A stretch of 64,000 nt of DNA from Prorocentrum cordatum (GCA_963575745.1 CAUYUJ010017773.1:1-64000), one strand, 5' to 3'. Numbered from the stretch's first letter, positions 22,911-33,952 are shown. The notes: generated by a model from the letters alone, not told the origin. Numbers and translations: made by a program.

Positions 22911-23966
22911 ATCGGCCCTCGAGCCTGGGAGGTCGTGGTCGAGCAGGAGTGGACGCCCGCCAAGCCCTTCAAGATAGATTGGCGAGCGCGCAGGAAGTTC
23001 AAGCGCACCGAGCTCGCCAAGCATCTGGCGATCACGAATTGCGAGTTCGCCGAGAAGAACCGCACCCTCGAGCTCGGCACAGTGCGAGCCCTGATAGGCG
23101 AGATCGAGGAGCGAGCGGGCGTTCCCGAGGATGTCCTGCTGATCGAGCCGGCAATCGCTGTCGCCTGGGCCCGAGGAGACCCAGGCGACGACGAGCCCAC
23201 GACCGAGGCCCAGGACGAGCAGAAGGCCTGGCTCGAGAAACTCGAGAACGCCAAGCACATCCTCATTTGCGTCCGCAGCGAGAACCCAGCGCACTACACC
23301 TACCTCAAGGTGACCAAGGAGCACGCCAACGTGGCCATCGAGTACCGAGACGCCCTCAAGGCACCGTCCGACTCCGCCAAGCAGGCAGCCACGAGGATCC
23401 TCCACAAGCTCCTGGGTCCTGAGGTCGAGTGCCCCGCTCCGAGCAACACGAGGTTCCAACTTGACGGGTGGTCCTGCGGCCTGTGGGTGACGAGGTGGTT
23501 CGAGCGCGCCCTGCGCGAGATCCGCGGCGAGGGCCGCCTGCCTCCGAGCACCATCCAGGACATCTACTCGCGAGGCAACGAGTGGATCCAGAAGCTGCTG
23601 GATGCGAGCGACAACGCTGCCGCCCAGGCCAAGGCAAAGGGCAAGGCCAAGCCCAAGGGCAAGGCCGAAAGCAAGGCCAAGGATCCGCTGGAGGCCGAGC
23701 CCAAGCACGCCACCCTCGAGGCAGCCCTGCAAGCGGCCAAGGATTGCAAGAAATGCGAGATGCTCAAGGACGGGTCCAAAGGATGCAGGGCGTGCATGGG
23801 CGAGCACTTCGAGGCGGTGCGCAAGAAGGGTTTCCTTGCGAGGGCAGCCGAGGAGTTCGAGAGCAAGGTTATAAACATGCGACTGCGAGCAGTCTCAGCT
23901 GTTCCGAGCTTCTGCGCGAGACCCCAGCAAAAAAATATAATTCCGAGGATGTCCCCAGCGAAATAA
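22911..23966 (+). CDS. Ulp1/C48-type cysteine protease domain
   Basis: Same frame as the preceding segment, after two stop codons. The Ulp1-like core lies at about 23100-23530. ENAKHILICVRSENPAHYTYL carries the candidate catalytic His (23292-23294), VAIEYRDAL supplies the Asp, and NTRFQLDGWSCGLWVTRWFE supplies the oxyanion Gln and the nucleophilic Cys (23475-23477). This is the H-D-Q-C order of SUMO/ubiquitin-like proteases (C48). A Lys/Ala/Gly linker and a CKKCEMLKDGSKGCRAC zinc-like motif follow; the last ~20 residues run into the dispersed repeat. Ulp1 domains are common passengers of eukaryotic DNA transposons, which fits the neighbouring DDE transposase. It may instead be a host gene. 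Confidence 0.6.
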   Translation: MGPRAWEVVVEQEWTPAKPFKIDWRARRKFKRTELAKHLAITNCEFAEKNRTLELGTVRALIGEIEERAGVPEDVLLIEPAIAVAWARGDPGDDEPTTEAQDEQKAWLEKLENAKHILICVRSENPAHYTYLKVTKEHANVAIEYRDALKAPSDSAKQAATRILHKLLGPEVECPAPSNTRFQLDGWSCGLWVTRWFERALREIRGEGRLPPSTIQDIYSRGNEWIQKLLDASDNAAAQAKAKGKAKPKGKAESKAKDPLEAEPKHATLEAALQAAKDCKKCEMLKDGSKGCRACMGEHFEAVRKKGFLARAAEEFESKVINMRLRAVSAVPSFCARPQQKNIIPRMSPAK

Positions 23967-24270
23967 GCATTTGTTCGAGGATACCTCAAGCGAGACAAGC
24001 AATAATTTGAAGGATGTCTCAATCGAAATACGCAATTCTTTGACGATGCCCCAGGCGAAACCAACAATTATGTTCGAGGATGTCTCAAGCGAAACAGACA
24101 ACCATTTCGAGGATGTCTCAAGCGAAACAAGCAATTAGTTGAGGATGTCTCAGGCGAAACAACAAATTATTTTGAGGGTGTCTCGAGCGAAACGAGAGAT
24201 TTGCCGAGGATGTCAAGCGAAACAAAGAATTATTTCTTTGAGGACGTCTCAAGCGAAACAAGCAAGACTG
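23930..24270 (+). repeat. Dispersed GAGGATGTCTCAAGCGAAAC word, block 2
   Basis: Eight or so copies with AAGCAATTATTT-type spacers lead straight into the relict spliced leader at 24274. Confidence 0.9.
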
Positions 24271-24273
24271 ATT

Positions 24274-24297
24274 TCCGTAGTCATTTGGTGGCTCAAG
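24274..24297 (+). other. Relict dinoflagellate spliced leader (copy 3)
   Basis: TCCGTAGTCATTTGGTGG followed by CTCAAG. It keeps the DinoSL 5' end (CCGTAG) with one C-to-T change and the same two-base TGGTGG expansion as copy 1, so both derive from one ancestral transcript or gene family. It lies 77 bases before ATG 24375. Confidence 0.8.
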
Positions 24298-24374
24298 ATT
24301 CCGAGCTTTCCAAGAGTTTCACAAACCAAGACCCAAGCCGACGCGACAGAGCGCCAAGGCTCCGAGCATCGAGG

Positions 24375-24788
24375 ATGTCTTTGCCGAGCTTCTTCGACAT
24401 GGATGAGATACCCGAGATATGCACGCAGCTACCGCTCGAGGCACCCAAGGAGAGCGAGAAGCGCGAGGACCCCAAGAAGGGGGAGAAACCGCTCCAGGAC
24501 TCCAAGGGGAGCGGGAACGAGAAACCGCTCGAGGACGTCAAGAGCCAGAAGCGCACCAGAGAGCTGGAGGAGATCCCGAGCAGCAGCGGCAACAAGGAGA
24601 AGCGAGCCCACCAGACAGCCAAGCGCCACCAGTCCGCACCGCAGCCAGAGGACGAGGAGCCCGAGGACGACGAGCCCGAGGACGACAGCGGCAAGCGCCC
24701 GAAGCTTGAGCCCGAGCCTGTTGTAGAGGCGCTCTCCGGGCGGCTCCAGCGCAAGTGGGCGCTCGAGGGTGCGCCCTGGCCTCGGTGA
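24375..24788 (+). CDS. Acidic protein, 137 aa, relative of the 14048 gene
   Basis: Begins MSLPSFFDMDEIPEICTQ. It is Glu/Lys/Pro-rich with SSSGNKEKR, which parallels SSSGEKKRG in the 14048 protein, an acidic EDEEPEDDEPEDD stretch, and a C-terminus LQRKWALEGAPWP like HSQWMLEGPSS. It lies behind a relict spliced leader, and no intron is visible. No known domain was recognised. The two genes bracket the transposase and protease genes, suggesting a repeated gene block of which the second copy is seen only at its start. Confidence 0.55.
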   Translation: MSLPSFFDMDEIPEICTQLPLEAPKESEKREDPKKGEKPLQDSKGSGNEKPLEDVKSQKRTRELEEIPSSSGNKEKRAHQTAKRHQSAPQPEDEEPEDDEPEDDSGKRPKLEPEPVVEALSGRLQRKWALEGAPWPR

Positions 24789-24859
24789 GTTTTTTTGACA
24801 AAGCGCTGGCGCCGAGAAAACAAATTCAAGCGATGTTTCGACCGAGCGCCTTAGGATCT

Positions 24860-25165
24860 CAAGATTCCCAAGCGAAACGAGCGTGCCCTGGGGGGTGCTT
24901 CCAGCGAGATCAGCAAGGATTGAACCGAGAGGTGCGTCGAGGATGCCCCAAGCGAAACAAGAAATGATTTCAAGGATGTCCCAGGCGAAACGAGAGATTT
25001 GTCGAGGATGCCTCAAGAAAAACAAGCAATGAATTCAAGGATGTCTCAAGCGAAATAAACAATAATTTGAAGATGTCTCAAGCGAAACAGACAAACATTT
25101 CGAGGACGTCTCAAGCGGAACAAGCAATTCGTCGAGGATGTCTCAACCGAGACAAATCATTGTTG
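24860..25165 (+). repeat. Dispersed GAGGATGTCTCAAGCGAAAC word, block 3
   Basis: About seven copies with variable spacers. After 25165 the repeat stops abruptly and single-copy-looking sequence begins. Confidence 0.9.
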
Positions 25166-25414
25166 AGGATGTGTCATACAGGACCAAAGACCAAGGATCC
25201 TCAAAATATCTTTGGTTTTTCCCCCTCGGTATCTCTTTACGCTGGCTCTGGCGGGCAACTTTCATTATCTTCCCGAAAACCCCGAACTTTACTATCCCTG
25301 GGCGTGTATTCTCGTGGGCTCATGGTTATATGCGCGCCAACCTTAAAGGCGCTCGAAACAGAGCCCCGAACCCCCAACTCCTCCGCCTGAAACACTGTCC
25401 AAACCGAAACTAGA

Positions 25415-25540
25415 ATCCAGAATGCCCCAGAATCCTGGCCCAGAATGCCCTGGTCCAAAATGCCCCAGAGTCCTGGTCCAGAACGCCCTGGTCTCTTCCA
25501 ACCCTGATCGCCCTGGTCCAGAATGCCCCAGAGCAATTGG
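25415..25540. repeat. CCAGAATGCCC minisatellite
   Basis: Tandem variants of GGTCCAGAATGCCCCAGA and CTGGTCCAAAATGCCCCAG. The bases from 25166 to 25415 hold no recognisable gene. Confidence 0.8.
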
Positions 25541-26040
25541 GGGGCCCGTGGCGCGACCTGATCTGTTCGACTTTGCCCGCGCAGGCTCCGGGGCGACCTG
25601 CGGTCGAGCGGCAGCCGCAGCATCAAAGAGGCTCTTGGTCGCGGCAAGAACATGCTTAGCTGATAATGTAGCTGGCTCCTCCTCATTCCCATGAGAGGAT
25701 CGTGACCGGGCATTGATGCCTGCAAACGCTGCCTCGCTGACACTATTTGTCAAACGTATACCGTCAAATACGTCACTCAAGGAAGCTAGCGATGCCTCAG
25801 ACAGAGCGTCATCCGGCGAGTGGAGAGACCGTCGGAATTGCAAGGTAAAGGGGTCGACATGATCACAAACCCTCCAGAGTTCGCCAACGATGATCTGCTT
25901 ACGAGCATAGGGCACGTTGGGGCCGACGAGAAGACCGAGCTTCCAAGGCCGCATGGCCATCGACGCAATGATTCGGTCAACCTCCGTCGCCACTGGCAAC
26001 GCCAGGACTTGGGCGCGCACTGCGCTTGCCACCTGAGGGA
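25535..26040 (-). CDS. Exon-like ORF, C-terminal part of an unidentified gene
   Basis: Minus-strand frame with non-repetitive protein: VLALPVATEVDRIIASMAM, PYARKQIIVGELWRVCDHVD, then LTNSVSEAAFAGINARSRSS and TLSAKHVLAATKSLFDAAA. The TNSVSE...RSSHGN...TL..KHVLA pattern resembles C-termini of large uncharacterised proteins that I recall from dinoflagellates; I know no function. It probably belongs with the minus-strand ORFs at 27800-28928 and 29367-29927. Exon limits are not resolved. Confidence 0.4.
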
Positions 26041-26049
26041 GCCCCTCAC

Positions 26050-27065
26050 ACGCGTACAGCACGACCCCCCAGCACAACCCCCCTCCGCACAACCCCCCCT
26101 CCGCACACTCCCCCAGCACAACCCCCCAGCACAACCTCCCAGCACAACGCCTCAGCACAATCCCCAGCACAGCCCCCCAGCACAACCACCTTGGAGGTTG
26201 TGCTTGGAGGTTGTGCTGGGGTTTGTGCCAAGGGGTTGTGCTTGGAGTGGTGCTGGGGGATGTGCTGGGTGACGACGCTGGGGCGTTGTGCTGGGGGGGG
26301 GGGGGGGGGGGGGGGGGCGGGGGAGTGTGCTGATGAGGGTTGTGCTGGGGGGTTGTGCTGGGGGTTCTGCTGGGGGATTGGGCCGGGGGCTTGTGCTGGG
26401 AGGTTGTGCTGATGGGTTGTGTTGAGGGGCTGTGCTGCTAGATGGTGCTAGGGGATTGTGCCAGGAAGTCCTGCTGGAGGGTTGTGCTGGGGGTTGCGTC
26501 AAGGGGTTGTGCTGGGAATTGTGCTAGGGGATTATGCTGGGGGGGGGGGGATTGTGCTGGGCGTTGCGCCACGGAATTATGCTGGGGGTTGTGCTGGGGG
26601 GCTGTGCTGGGGGATTATGTTGGGGAGTTGTGCTGGGGGTTATGCTGGGGGACTGCGCTGAGAGGTCGTGCCAGGGGATTGAGCTGGGAGGTGGTGACGG
26701 GTTGTGCTGAGGGGTTGTGCTGGGGAGTTGTGCCAGGGAGCTATGCTGGGGGTTTTGCTGGAGTTTGCGCCGAGGGGCTGTGCTGGGGGATTGTGCGGGG
26801 GAGAGGTGCGCGCTGGAGGGTTGTGCTGGGGGGGGGGGGGGTGCTGAGGGGGTTGTGCTGAGGGGTTGCGCTGGCGATTGTTCTGGGGGATTGTGCTGAG
26901 GGGTTGTGCTGGAGGTTGTGCTGGGGGGGTGTGCTGGGGAAGTGGGTGGGGGCTTGTGCTGGGGGCGTGCGCTGCGAGATTGTGCTGCGAGGTTTTGCCG
27001 GGGGGATGTGCTGGAGATTGTGCTCGGGGTTGCGCTGGGGGGCTGCGCTGCGGGGCCGCGCTAGG
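26050..27065. repeat. GGTTGTGCTGGGG minisatellite (~13-16 bp unit)
   Basis: Starts as CCCAGCACAACCCC on the plus strand to about 26180, then inverts to GGTTGTGCTGGGGG for the rest. The array therefore forms a large imperfect inverted repeat around about 26190. Pure G runs occur at 26297-26318, 26540-26549 and 26831-26842. All frames are open, so predicted proteins here are not real. Confidence 0.95.
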
Positions 27066-27799
27066 AGGTTCGCGCTGGCAGCGCAACGAAACGCCAACAA
27101 AACAAGCGGCGCCTGCCCGCGCGAAAACAGAACGCCCAACAAAACGTGCGGCAATTGCCCGCGCCAGAACAAAACGACCACCAAAACGGCAGCCCAGTGG
27201 ACAGAACGCATGGGCGCGACGGCCAACGTGTTTTGCAACGCGCTCATAGCATAAAACAAAAGTAAAATGGCAATGAATGTGAACCAGCAGGACAAGAACG
27301 TTTCGGGTTGCGCCCTGTGAGGGGCCACCGAAATGCGGGGGGGGCCACCGAACCGCCGTTCCTCAACCCCTCTACCCCTTGGCCCCCCGCCCCTGCCCCC
27401 CCCCGCCCGGGCCGCGAGGCCCGCCCAAAGTCTGGGGCAGCGGCGGACTGCGCGCAGCTTGTGGTCTGATGCCCCCTATCTCAACCCACATCATCGTGCT
27501 ACCCCTGATGCACTGACTCTCGCTCCAAGGCCCCAGCGCAACGAGGGCGGACCACGCCTGCGAAGTTTGATCCGCGAGTAAGTTCAACATGTCCACACTG
27601 GCTGCTCTGGCAGGGGATCTGCTATCAACCCACGGTAAGAACCCCCCACTCGCCCGCCCCCCGCTGCCCCGAGGGGGCGGGGGGGGCGGCGGCGAGGGCG
27701 ACGACGTGAGAAGGAGATCAGGGGGGCGATGACGACGAGGAGCAAGAGCTGCGGGAGGGCGACGACGACGACGATCAGGGGGGCGATCACGTCGGAGGA
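27066..27799. other. No gene recognised
   Basis: The first part has repeated AACAAAACG / GCCCGCGC-type words (27075-27200). The middle is GC-rich single-copy sequence, followed by a GACGACGA/GGGGGCGAT-rich patch at about 27660-27790. Confidence 0.4.
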
Positions 27800-28928
27800 G
27801 CAAGAACTCGAATCGCCAGATGCACTCCAACCCTTGCCCCGCTACACTATCTATCAAGGTTTCCGCGAATAGCGCGGCATGACAAGCGTCCTTGATGGCT
27901 GGCCCCTCGCCCCCCTCTCCTGCCATGCTGGCTGACGCGAAGCCGGCGCCCATCACTCCCATGGAGGGCGAGATAGTGAGACAGAGGGGCGCGAGTTTGA
28001 ATGGCGTCTGGTCTGCGTTAAGAAACGACTCTGTCTTCTTGAACCGAACCCGCTCTTGAACTTGAAAGCTCAGTTTGGCATCCACACCTATGACGCCGTT
28101 TTCGTCAAAGCCGTCGACGTCGTCTGTCTCCCGGGGGGCGAGCGCGGTTGACGCGATCTGAGGCAGGAGCCCGCGCAGACAACAGAAACTGCAGAGCCAT
28201 ACCATCGCTGGCAAAAGCTTGTTCCACTTATTATTGATTGCAGGGATTGGCGGCGGGTGGCGCACGAACGCTGCGGCAAGATCCTCTGCGATCTCCTCGG
28301 GGGCAGCGCCTGGGCTGCAGCGGCAGCCAACTGGACAATAATGGACGGTGGTATTCCTGGGCGGGCTGCCGCTCAAAATCTTTTGGAAGCGCTTGCAAGC
28401 TCGCAGGCGCTCGGCGCCGCGCCCGTCTGGATTCGGCCTGGTGCGAAGGGTGGTGCATTGCACTGCGAGTCCCAGGGTCGCTCGGATAAGTGCCTTGTGC
28501 CCCACTGGGGGCTCCTCGTGCGCAACCTCTAGGATCGCTGCAACGACGTCACGACGGCCGATCTCGAGCTTCTCGCGCACCCGCTTTCTCCTCGCGAGAG
28601 GTGCGGCGCAAAAGACGCTGCTCTGGAACCAGCCATGGTCACTGCGGCAACAACTGCGACCATTCCCTGGCGCATGAAACATACAGAGTGCAACGCCTGT
28701 TTCACTGAACTCGAGGCAAGATTTTGCGCTATCGCTGTTCAAAGTGAAGCACGCACGATGAGACAACGAACTCAAGCCAGCGTCGGTGAGACCAAGCGGG
28801 AGGCGCTTTCTAATGCACGCATCCAGATGTTCCGCCCCCGTTCCCTTGATACGGCTTGGCGGCAAGACTGCGTCGAAGCATTCGAGCCCCGACTCCCTCC
28901 GCATTCGAACCTTGACGTGGATCCCCAT
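27800..28928 (-). CDS. Exon-like ORF of an unidentified gene, with a CxxxCxC motif
   Basis: Minus-strand open frame whose 3' part (below 27800) is repeat-derived. It holds normal-looking protein: HGWFQSSVFCAAPLARRKRV, REKLEIGRRDVVAAILEVAH, VHYCPVGCRCSPGAAPEEI and PPIPAINNKWNKLLPAMVW. The HYC...GC.C block followed by a P-P-IPA..NKWNK..PA..W stretch resembles an uncharacterised dinoflagellate family. Enzyme activity cannot be inferred. The end of the reading frame and the splice sites are unknown. A transposase-derived origin is possible but unsupported. Confidence 0.45.
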
Positions 28929-29060
28929 GCCCCTTTACAGCCCAGGGGCACCAAGCTGAGTACAATCTACGGGCCTACGAGCACTGACATGAGATCATTG
29001 AATGTAAATGCGTATAGATGCTTAACTAGTAGGCATCAAAAGGTTGGGATGTTAGGATCA

Positions 29061-29099
29061 TCGAAGGTTTGGCATCGAATGTAGATGCCCAACCTTCGA
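29061..29099. other. Short hairpin
   Basis: TCGAAGGTTTGGCATC and GATGCCCAACCTTCGA are inverted 16-bp arms with one mismatch and a 7-base loop. It lies between two minus-strand exon-like ORFs; a related AAGGTTGGGATG lies just upstream at 29040. Confidence 0.7.
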
Positions 29100-29366
29100 C
29101 TTCTCCTGCGAAGTAGATTTCATCCCTCCGAATACCCACCAGGCGACATTGGGCTCAGCGTTTGAGCGCCAGCCTTACTTGACAGTTGCTATGTGAACAA
29201 CGGTGGAGCGGGCTTTTACTAGCGCTCGAACCTCAGCTTCACCCCACGCGATCTCCACAATCACGTGCTTAGCAGGTTGCAACTTACTGATTTATACTTC
29301 TTGGGCACGGCAGAACGCCTCGCTTACAGCAGCTCTCACAACTTTTACGTGCGACGACGAGGAGCG

Positions 29367-29927
29367 TCAATTGGCGGCACACGCCCGGGAAAATGCAATT
29401 GTTGGGGAAACCTTTTTATGGATCCTCCGCATAATCTGAACAGATCTGTCACGTTGCCGCATTCCCCAGCACGCCCGCTGTAATGCGGGGGCCAACCATG
29501 TCTTATGAACCCCAGACCCTTTGACTGTTGTGGGATGCGCTTCTACCACGTTGATGATGTCTCGATTCGTTGTTGCAGAATCTTCATTATATATTCGAAT
29601 ATGCTCCTCTACATGTGGCGCAAGTGCAGGTTTCATTTGGAGCCCTTTCAACGCCTTGCTTTGCCGAACGAACCTCAAGAAGAGATGACCTTTCGGACGA
29701 AATTTCTCTGAAGCGCCAACATGCTGAACAATGCTTAGCACGCGATCCAACTCCTCGTCTGAACCCATGGCCCGGCCAGCGGCAAGACCGCGCACGACTG
29801 CATTTCTGAAACACGAAATTCCCCGAGCACCAAAACGACAGCGGAGATCGGTACAGACATCAAACATCAAGGAACGCTGAGTAAGGAACGAAAGGGTTTG
29901 CTTGGCCACGGCGGGCCGAGGCCACAT
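29367..29927 (-). CDS. Exon-like ORF, N-terminal part of an unidentified gene, 186 aa
   Basis: Minus-strand frame with balanced composition: AKQTLSFLTQRSLMFDVCTD, FGARGISCFRNAVVRGLAAG, EELDRVLSIVQHVGASEKFR and APHVEEHIRIYNEDSATTNR. No low-complexity sequence, so it is probably coding. It is 5' of the 27800-28928 ORF on the same strand and likely belongs to the same gene. No domain was recognised. Bases 28929-29366 and 29928-30254 show no clear coding sequence. Confidence 0.45.
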   Translation of the reverse strand: MWPRPAVAKQTLSFLTQRSLMFDVCTDLRCRFGARGISCFRNAVVRGLAAGRAMGSDEELDRVLSIVQHVGASEKFRPKGHLFLRFVRQSKALKGLQMKPALAPHVEEHIRIYNEDSATTNRDIINVVEAHPTTVKGSGVHKTWLAPALQRACWGMRQRDRSVQIMRRIHKKVSPTIAFSRACAAN

Positions 29928-30254
29928 ACAGGTTTCACTGCGTAAGTCTAAAGAACGGCCCGAGAACTCAAGCCCCTCCTGAGCCGAAAGCAGTCCTTAT
30001 TTCAGCGTCTTGACTTTGGGATAGGAGGTGGTCTGTTGGCAGGTTCAGAATTGGCATCGAACCGAACATCCCTCATCCTCTCATCCTGGTCAAATTTCTC
30101 CCCTCCTCCGCGTCCCCACGTCCTCCTCTCCTTCCTCCTCCTTTTCCTCCTCCTCCGCGTCCTCCTCCGTGCCCCCCTTTCTCCTGTTCCCCCTCCCCTC
30201 CCCGTGGCAAGCACGCGCGGGGCAAGCACGCGTGGGGCAAGCACGCGCGGAGCG

Positions 30255-30404
30255 CGCGCGGCGCCGACGACGACGACGTCGATCGCGACGACGACGTCGA
30301 CGGCGACAACGACGACGACGACAGCGACGACGACGGCGACGACTGACGGCGAGGACGGACGACCGACGACGGACGACGACGACGACGACGACGACGACGA
30401 CACG

Positions 30405-30491
<87 letters not shown>

Positions 30492-30565
30492 CGACGGCCG
30501 ACGTCCGAAAACCGACGACCGATGACCGACGACAAACGACGACGACGACGTCGACGACGTCGACA

Positions 30566-30617
<52 letters not shown>

Positions 30618-30748
30618 CAACGGCGACGACTTACCGCGAGGACGGACGACCGACGACGGACGATGCACGACGGAGACGACGACGATTTTGACGACGACTG
30701 ACGACAAACGACGGACGACCGACGACGACGACCGATTACGCCCGACGA

Positions 30749-30793
<45 letters not shown>

Positions 30794-30905
30794 GTGCGGC
30801 GGCGGCGGCGGCGACGGATGACCGACGACGGACGACGGACGACGGGCGACGGACGTCGAGGACGACGACGACAACGACGATGACGACCGACGACGGCGCG
30901 ACGAC
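30255..30905. repeat. (CGA)n-rich microsatellite block
   Basis: CGACGACGA repeats with GACCGACGACGG and GACGGCGAC variants. Long ORFs on both strands (poly-Asp, poly-Ser or poly-Arg) are by-products. Confidence 0.97.
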
Positions 30906-31594
30906 CGACGAAGAGGGAGGCGGGAGGAGGGAGAGAGGGACGAACCAAACTAGACGCGCCCGCGCCACATCTGACATCTTACCCCTTCCGCTCACTACAC
31001 GGCCTCCCAGAAGTACCCCACACGGCAGAAACAGGAACCTGCTCATACACAAAGGCAGAAGACCAGCAATGCCAGAATCTTGATTCAAACTCGTGATAGC
31101 GGTTGAATACCCTTGAGGACATATGAAACATATATAGTATAGTGCAGTATAAGATTTGATATCCCACCAGCCCTTTGGGCGTGAGTGGTTTAGCGAGCCC
31201 TCTCTGTTCTCAACCCCCCTTCTTCCCCTTCGGGGAGGGGTTTACCCCTCCCCCTACCCCCTCCCCCTGGACCTGGAGAGGGGGTTTCGCGGGTCGTTGG
31301 AGGGGTCTGGTTCGACCCCTGGGAGGGCTAAACAACGACACCCCTCACGAGGATTCTGGCCCCGACGGGGGGGGGGGGGGGAACACCCTCTCCTCTTCCT
31401 TGAAGCCAAAATCACTGATTTTACTACGGTTTTGGCCCCATGTGGGCCTTCTGAGGGGGCAGCGCTAATTAAAGCTCCCCCCTCCTTTCAAGGCAAATTA
31501 TTGATTTTACGAATGGTTTTGGGCTCATTTTGCCCTTCCGAGGGAGCAGCGCTCATTAAAGCTCCCCTCTTCTTGGATCCATTCCCTCCAAGAT
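30906..31594. other. No gene recognised; short direct repeat
   Basis: Single-copy-looking sequence to about 31190, then C/G-rich sequence. A ~85-bp segment (ATTGATTTTAC...GAGGGAGCAGCGCTCATTAAAGCTCC) occurs twice, at about 31410-31480 and 31497-31570. Confidence 0.6.
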
Positions 31595-31890
31595 GGCCCC
31601 AAGAAGCGCCCAGGAGGCACCAAGAGGCCCCAAGATGGCCCCAAGAGGTCCCCAGGAGGCCCCCAAGAGGCCTCCAAGAGGCCCCCAAGATGCCCCCAAG
31701 AGGCCCCCAAGAGGCCCCAAGAGGCTCCCCCGAGGCACCCAAGACGCTCCTGGAAGCCCCTGGGGCCGCCAAGAGGCCCCCAAGACGCCCCAAACGGCCT
31801 CCAAGAGGCTCCCAAGAGGCCCAAGAGGCTCCCCCAAGGCACCCAAGACGCTCCTAGAAGCCCCTGGGGCCGCCAAGAGGCCCCCAAGAC
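31595..31890 (+). repeat. CCCCAAGAGGC minisatellite
   Basis: Tandem CCCAAGAGGCCCCCAAGA variants, with a higher-order copy: the segment ending CTCCTGGAAGCCCCTGGGGC at ~31766 recurs near 31870. Confidence 0.95.
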
Positions 31891-31904
31891 GCCCCAAAAG
31901 GGGA

Positions 31905-32335
31905 CGAGGTGCCCGAACGCCTCACGCCACGAGGAGCCCGAACGACTCACACCAGGACGAGGGGCCCGAACGACTCACACCACGAAGAGCCCGAACGACT
32001 CACACCAGAAGGAGGGGCCCGAACGACTCACACCAGGACGACGCGCCCGAACGACTCACACCACGAGGAGCCCGAACGACTCACACCACGACGAGGGCCC
32101 CGAACGACTCACACCACGAGGAGCCCGAACGAGTCACACCAGGAGGAGGGGCCCGAACGACTCACACCAGGACGAGGGGCCCGAACAACTCACACCACGA
32201 GAAGCCCGAACGACTCACACCAGGACGAAGAGCCCGAACGACTCACACCACGAAGAGCCCGAACGACTCACACCAGGAAGAAGGGCCCGAACGACTCACA
32301 CCAGGACGAGAAACCCCAAACGACTCAAACCACGA
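31905..32335 (+). repeat. ~28-bp minisatellite GCCCGAACGACTCACACCA
   Basis: About 15 copies of GAGGCCCGAACGACTCACAC followed by CA(C/G)GA(C/G)GA variants. Confidence 0.95.
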
Positions 32336-33296
32336 GGAGCGCTTTCTCTCCCTCCTCCTCCGCCTCGTCCTTCTCCCGCTCCCACCACAAGGAGGATGTA
32401 CAAGGAGGCGGGAGGAAGGAGGAACAGGGGAGATATGCGGGGGCAGGCGGAAACACGCCTGAAAAACACGACTGTCGGCATGCTTCGCAAGAGTTGCTGT
32501 TTTGAGATGGGCTGGTGGGGATACGCGAAGCGTGAATAATTATATATCATTATATTATCTTAGCGCGCTAATATATTACAAAATAATAACATTGCTGCGT
32601 GCTCATATGTGATACGAGTACCATGATACAGTTAACTGGTAATTGCGAAATTGTTATTTCAGAGCGATTGGTATCACACATTGGAACTATTTCGGAACAT
32701 ATCAGTATCATAACTTGCAATTTCACAATTAGATTTTCATCGCTTTGTAGAAAGAAGAGATCATAAGGTTTTGAATGCGGTCAAACTGTGTGTTTTATTG
32801 TTTTTGGATTTTCCACCTGTAGAAGGGCGTGCCCGACTTAACGCTAGCCGCCGCCCCCGCCGTCGGAACTGCCGAACGCGTGGTTGCACCTCTCCATAGG
32901 CAGGGGCGCCCCCAGCGGACCACCGGCAGCTCTACCAGGGTGAGGGCACAGACGCGGATCCACGACGCGAGTTCCTTTTGTCCGTCCCTGCGGCTGGCCA
33001 ACGGCACGGTTGTGAGATCCGCCCGCCAACAACTCCACCAAGGCGAGAGCACGAACGCGGATCCACGCCGCGAGCTCCATTTTTCCGTACTGCGGCCAGG
33101 AGAGCCCAGAATCGAATCGATAAATCGAATCGGCGATCGACATGAATCGGATCGGCGGAAATCGGCAGCCAGGTCGGGAGGAGTCGAATCGGCGGAAATC
33201 GGCAGAGTAGTCAGCCTCATTGAGGAATCGGAATCCAAATTGGAATCCGAAGTCGAATCGAATCCGCCGACCCCTTGTGGGTCTCTAGGCGTGTGA
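32336..33296. other. No gene recognised; AT-rich island and GAATCG-rich stretch
   Basis: About 32530-32790 is unusually AT-rich for this window (ATTATATATCATTATATTATC). From 32935 to 33095 two ~70-bp copies of GAACGCGGATCCACG(A/C)CGCGAG with flanks occur. From 33110 to 33270 GAATCGAATCGGCG repeats occur. The last part, GAAGTCGAATCGAATCCGCC, is repeated at 58318. Confidence 0.6.
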
Positions 33297-33889
33297 GATG
33301 GTTCCCCCCCATATAACCCCCCCCAAGGGACCCCAAACTGGAGATTTGACCCCCCCCCGGCCGGCCCCGGGCGACCCCGGACCGAACGCGTCACGGGGGA
33401 GCGGAGGGTTCCAAAACTGGCCATGAAGGCACCAGAACGCTCCCCAGACGGTCCCAGGGGGCCACGATTCGCAGAAATATGGCCCTGGACGCCCACGATG
33501 GCCTCCAGGCGGCCTCCGAAGCTGCCAAGACGCCCCAAAAGGCCCCCAAGATGCGCCCCAAAAGGGCCCCAAGAAACAAAAATCGTCCCATTCCCTTAGA
33601 AAACCAAGCATTTGTCGCATGCTCGCCTATTCGGTGTTCACAACGTCCCAGACGGGCAAAAGAACCTTCAATATCGCCCCCAGACGGCCAAAAGAGCCCC
33701 CAAGAAGGGTCGGAGAGGGTTCAACAACAGCCCCCGAAAACCCCCAAGACAGCCCAAGAGGGCCCCCAGACGGCCCCAAGACGACACCTGTTCGAGCCTT
33801 CGGCCCCAAGACGCCCCCAGCCTGCCCCAAGAACAGCCCAAGAGGCCCTGAGGGACCGCCGACCCCTTGTGGGTCTCTAGGCGTGTGAA
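33297..33889 (+). repeat. ~593-bp dispersed/tandem repeat unit, copy 1
   Basis: Begins TGGTTCCCCCCCCATATAAC, contains ACCGAACGCGTCACGGGGG, CTGGCCATGAAGGCACCAGA and GCCTTCGGCCCCAAGACGCC, and ends GGGTCTCTAGGCGTGTGA. Further copies lie at about 59116-59691, 59692-60284 and 60285-60620 (partial), and the start of another copy at 33890-33952. No protein is supported. Confidence 0.9.
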
Positions 33890-33952
33890 ATGGTTCCCCC
33901 CCCAGAACCCCCCCCAAGGGACCCCAAACCAGAGATTTGACCCCCCCCCCCC

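Noticed and set aside
30002-31088. Poly-Ser/Val/Arg and poly-Asp/Thr ORFs in the CGA block
   Set aside because: Translation of a trinucleotide microsatellite on both strands.
31600-32460. Arg/Pro/Thr-rich ORFs over the minisatellites
   Set aside because: Phase-locked translation of ~11-bp and ~28-bp repeats.
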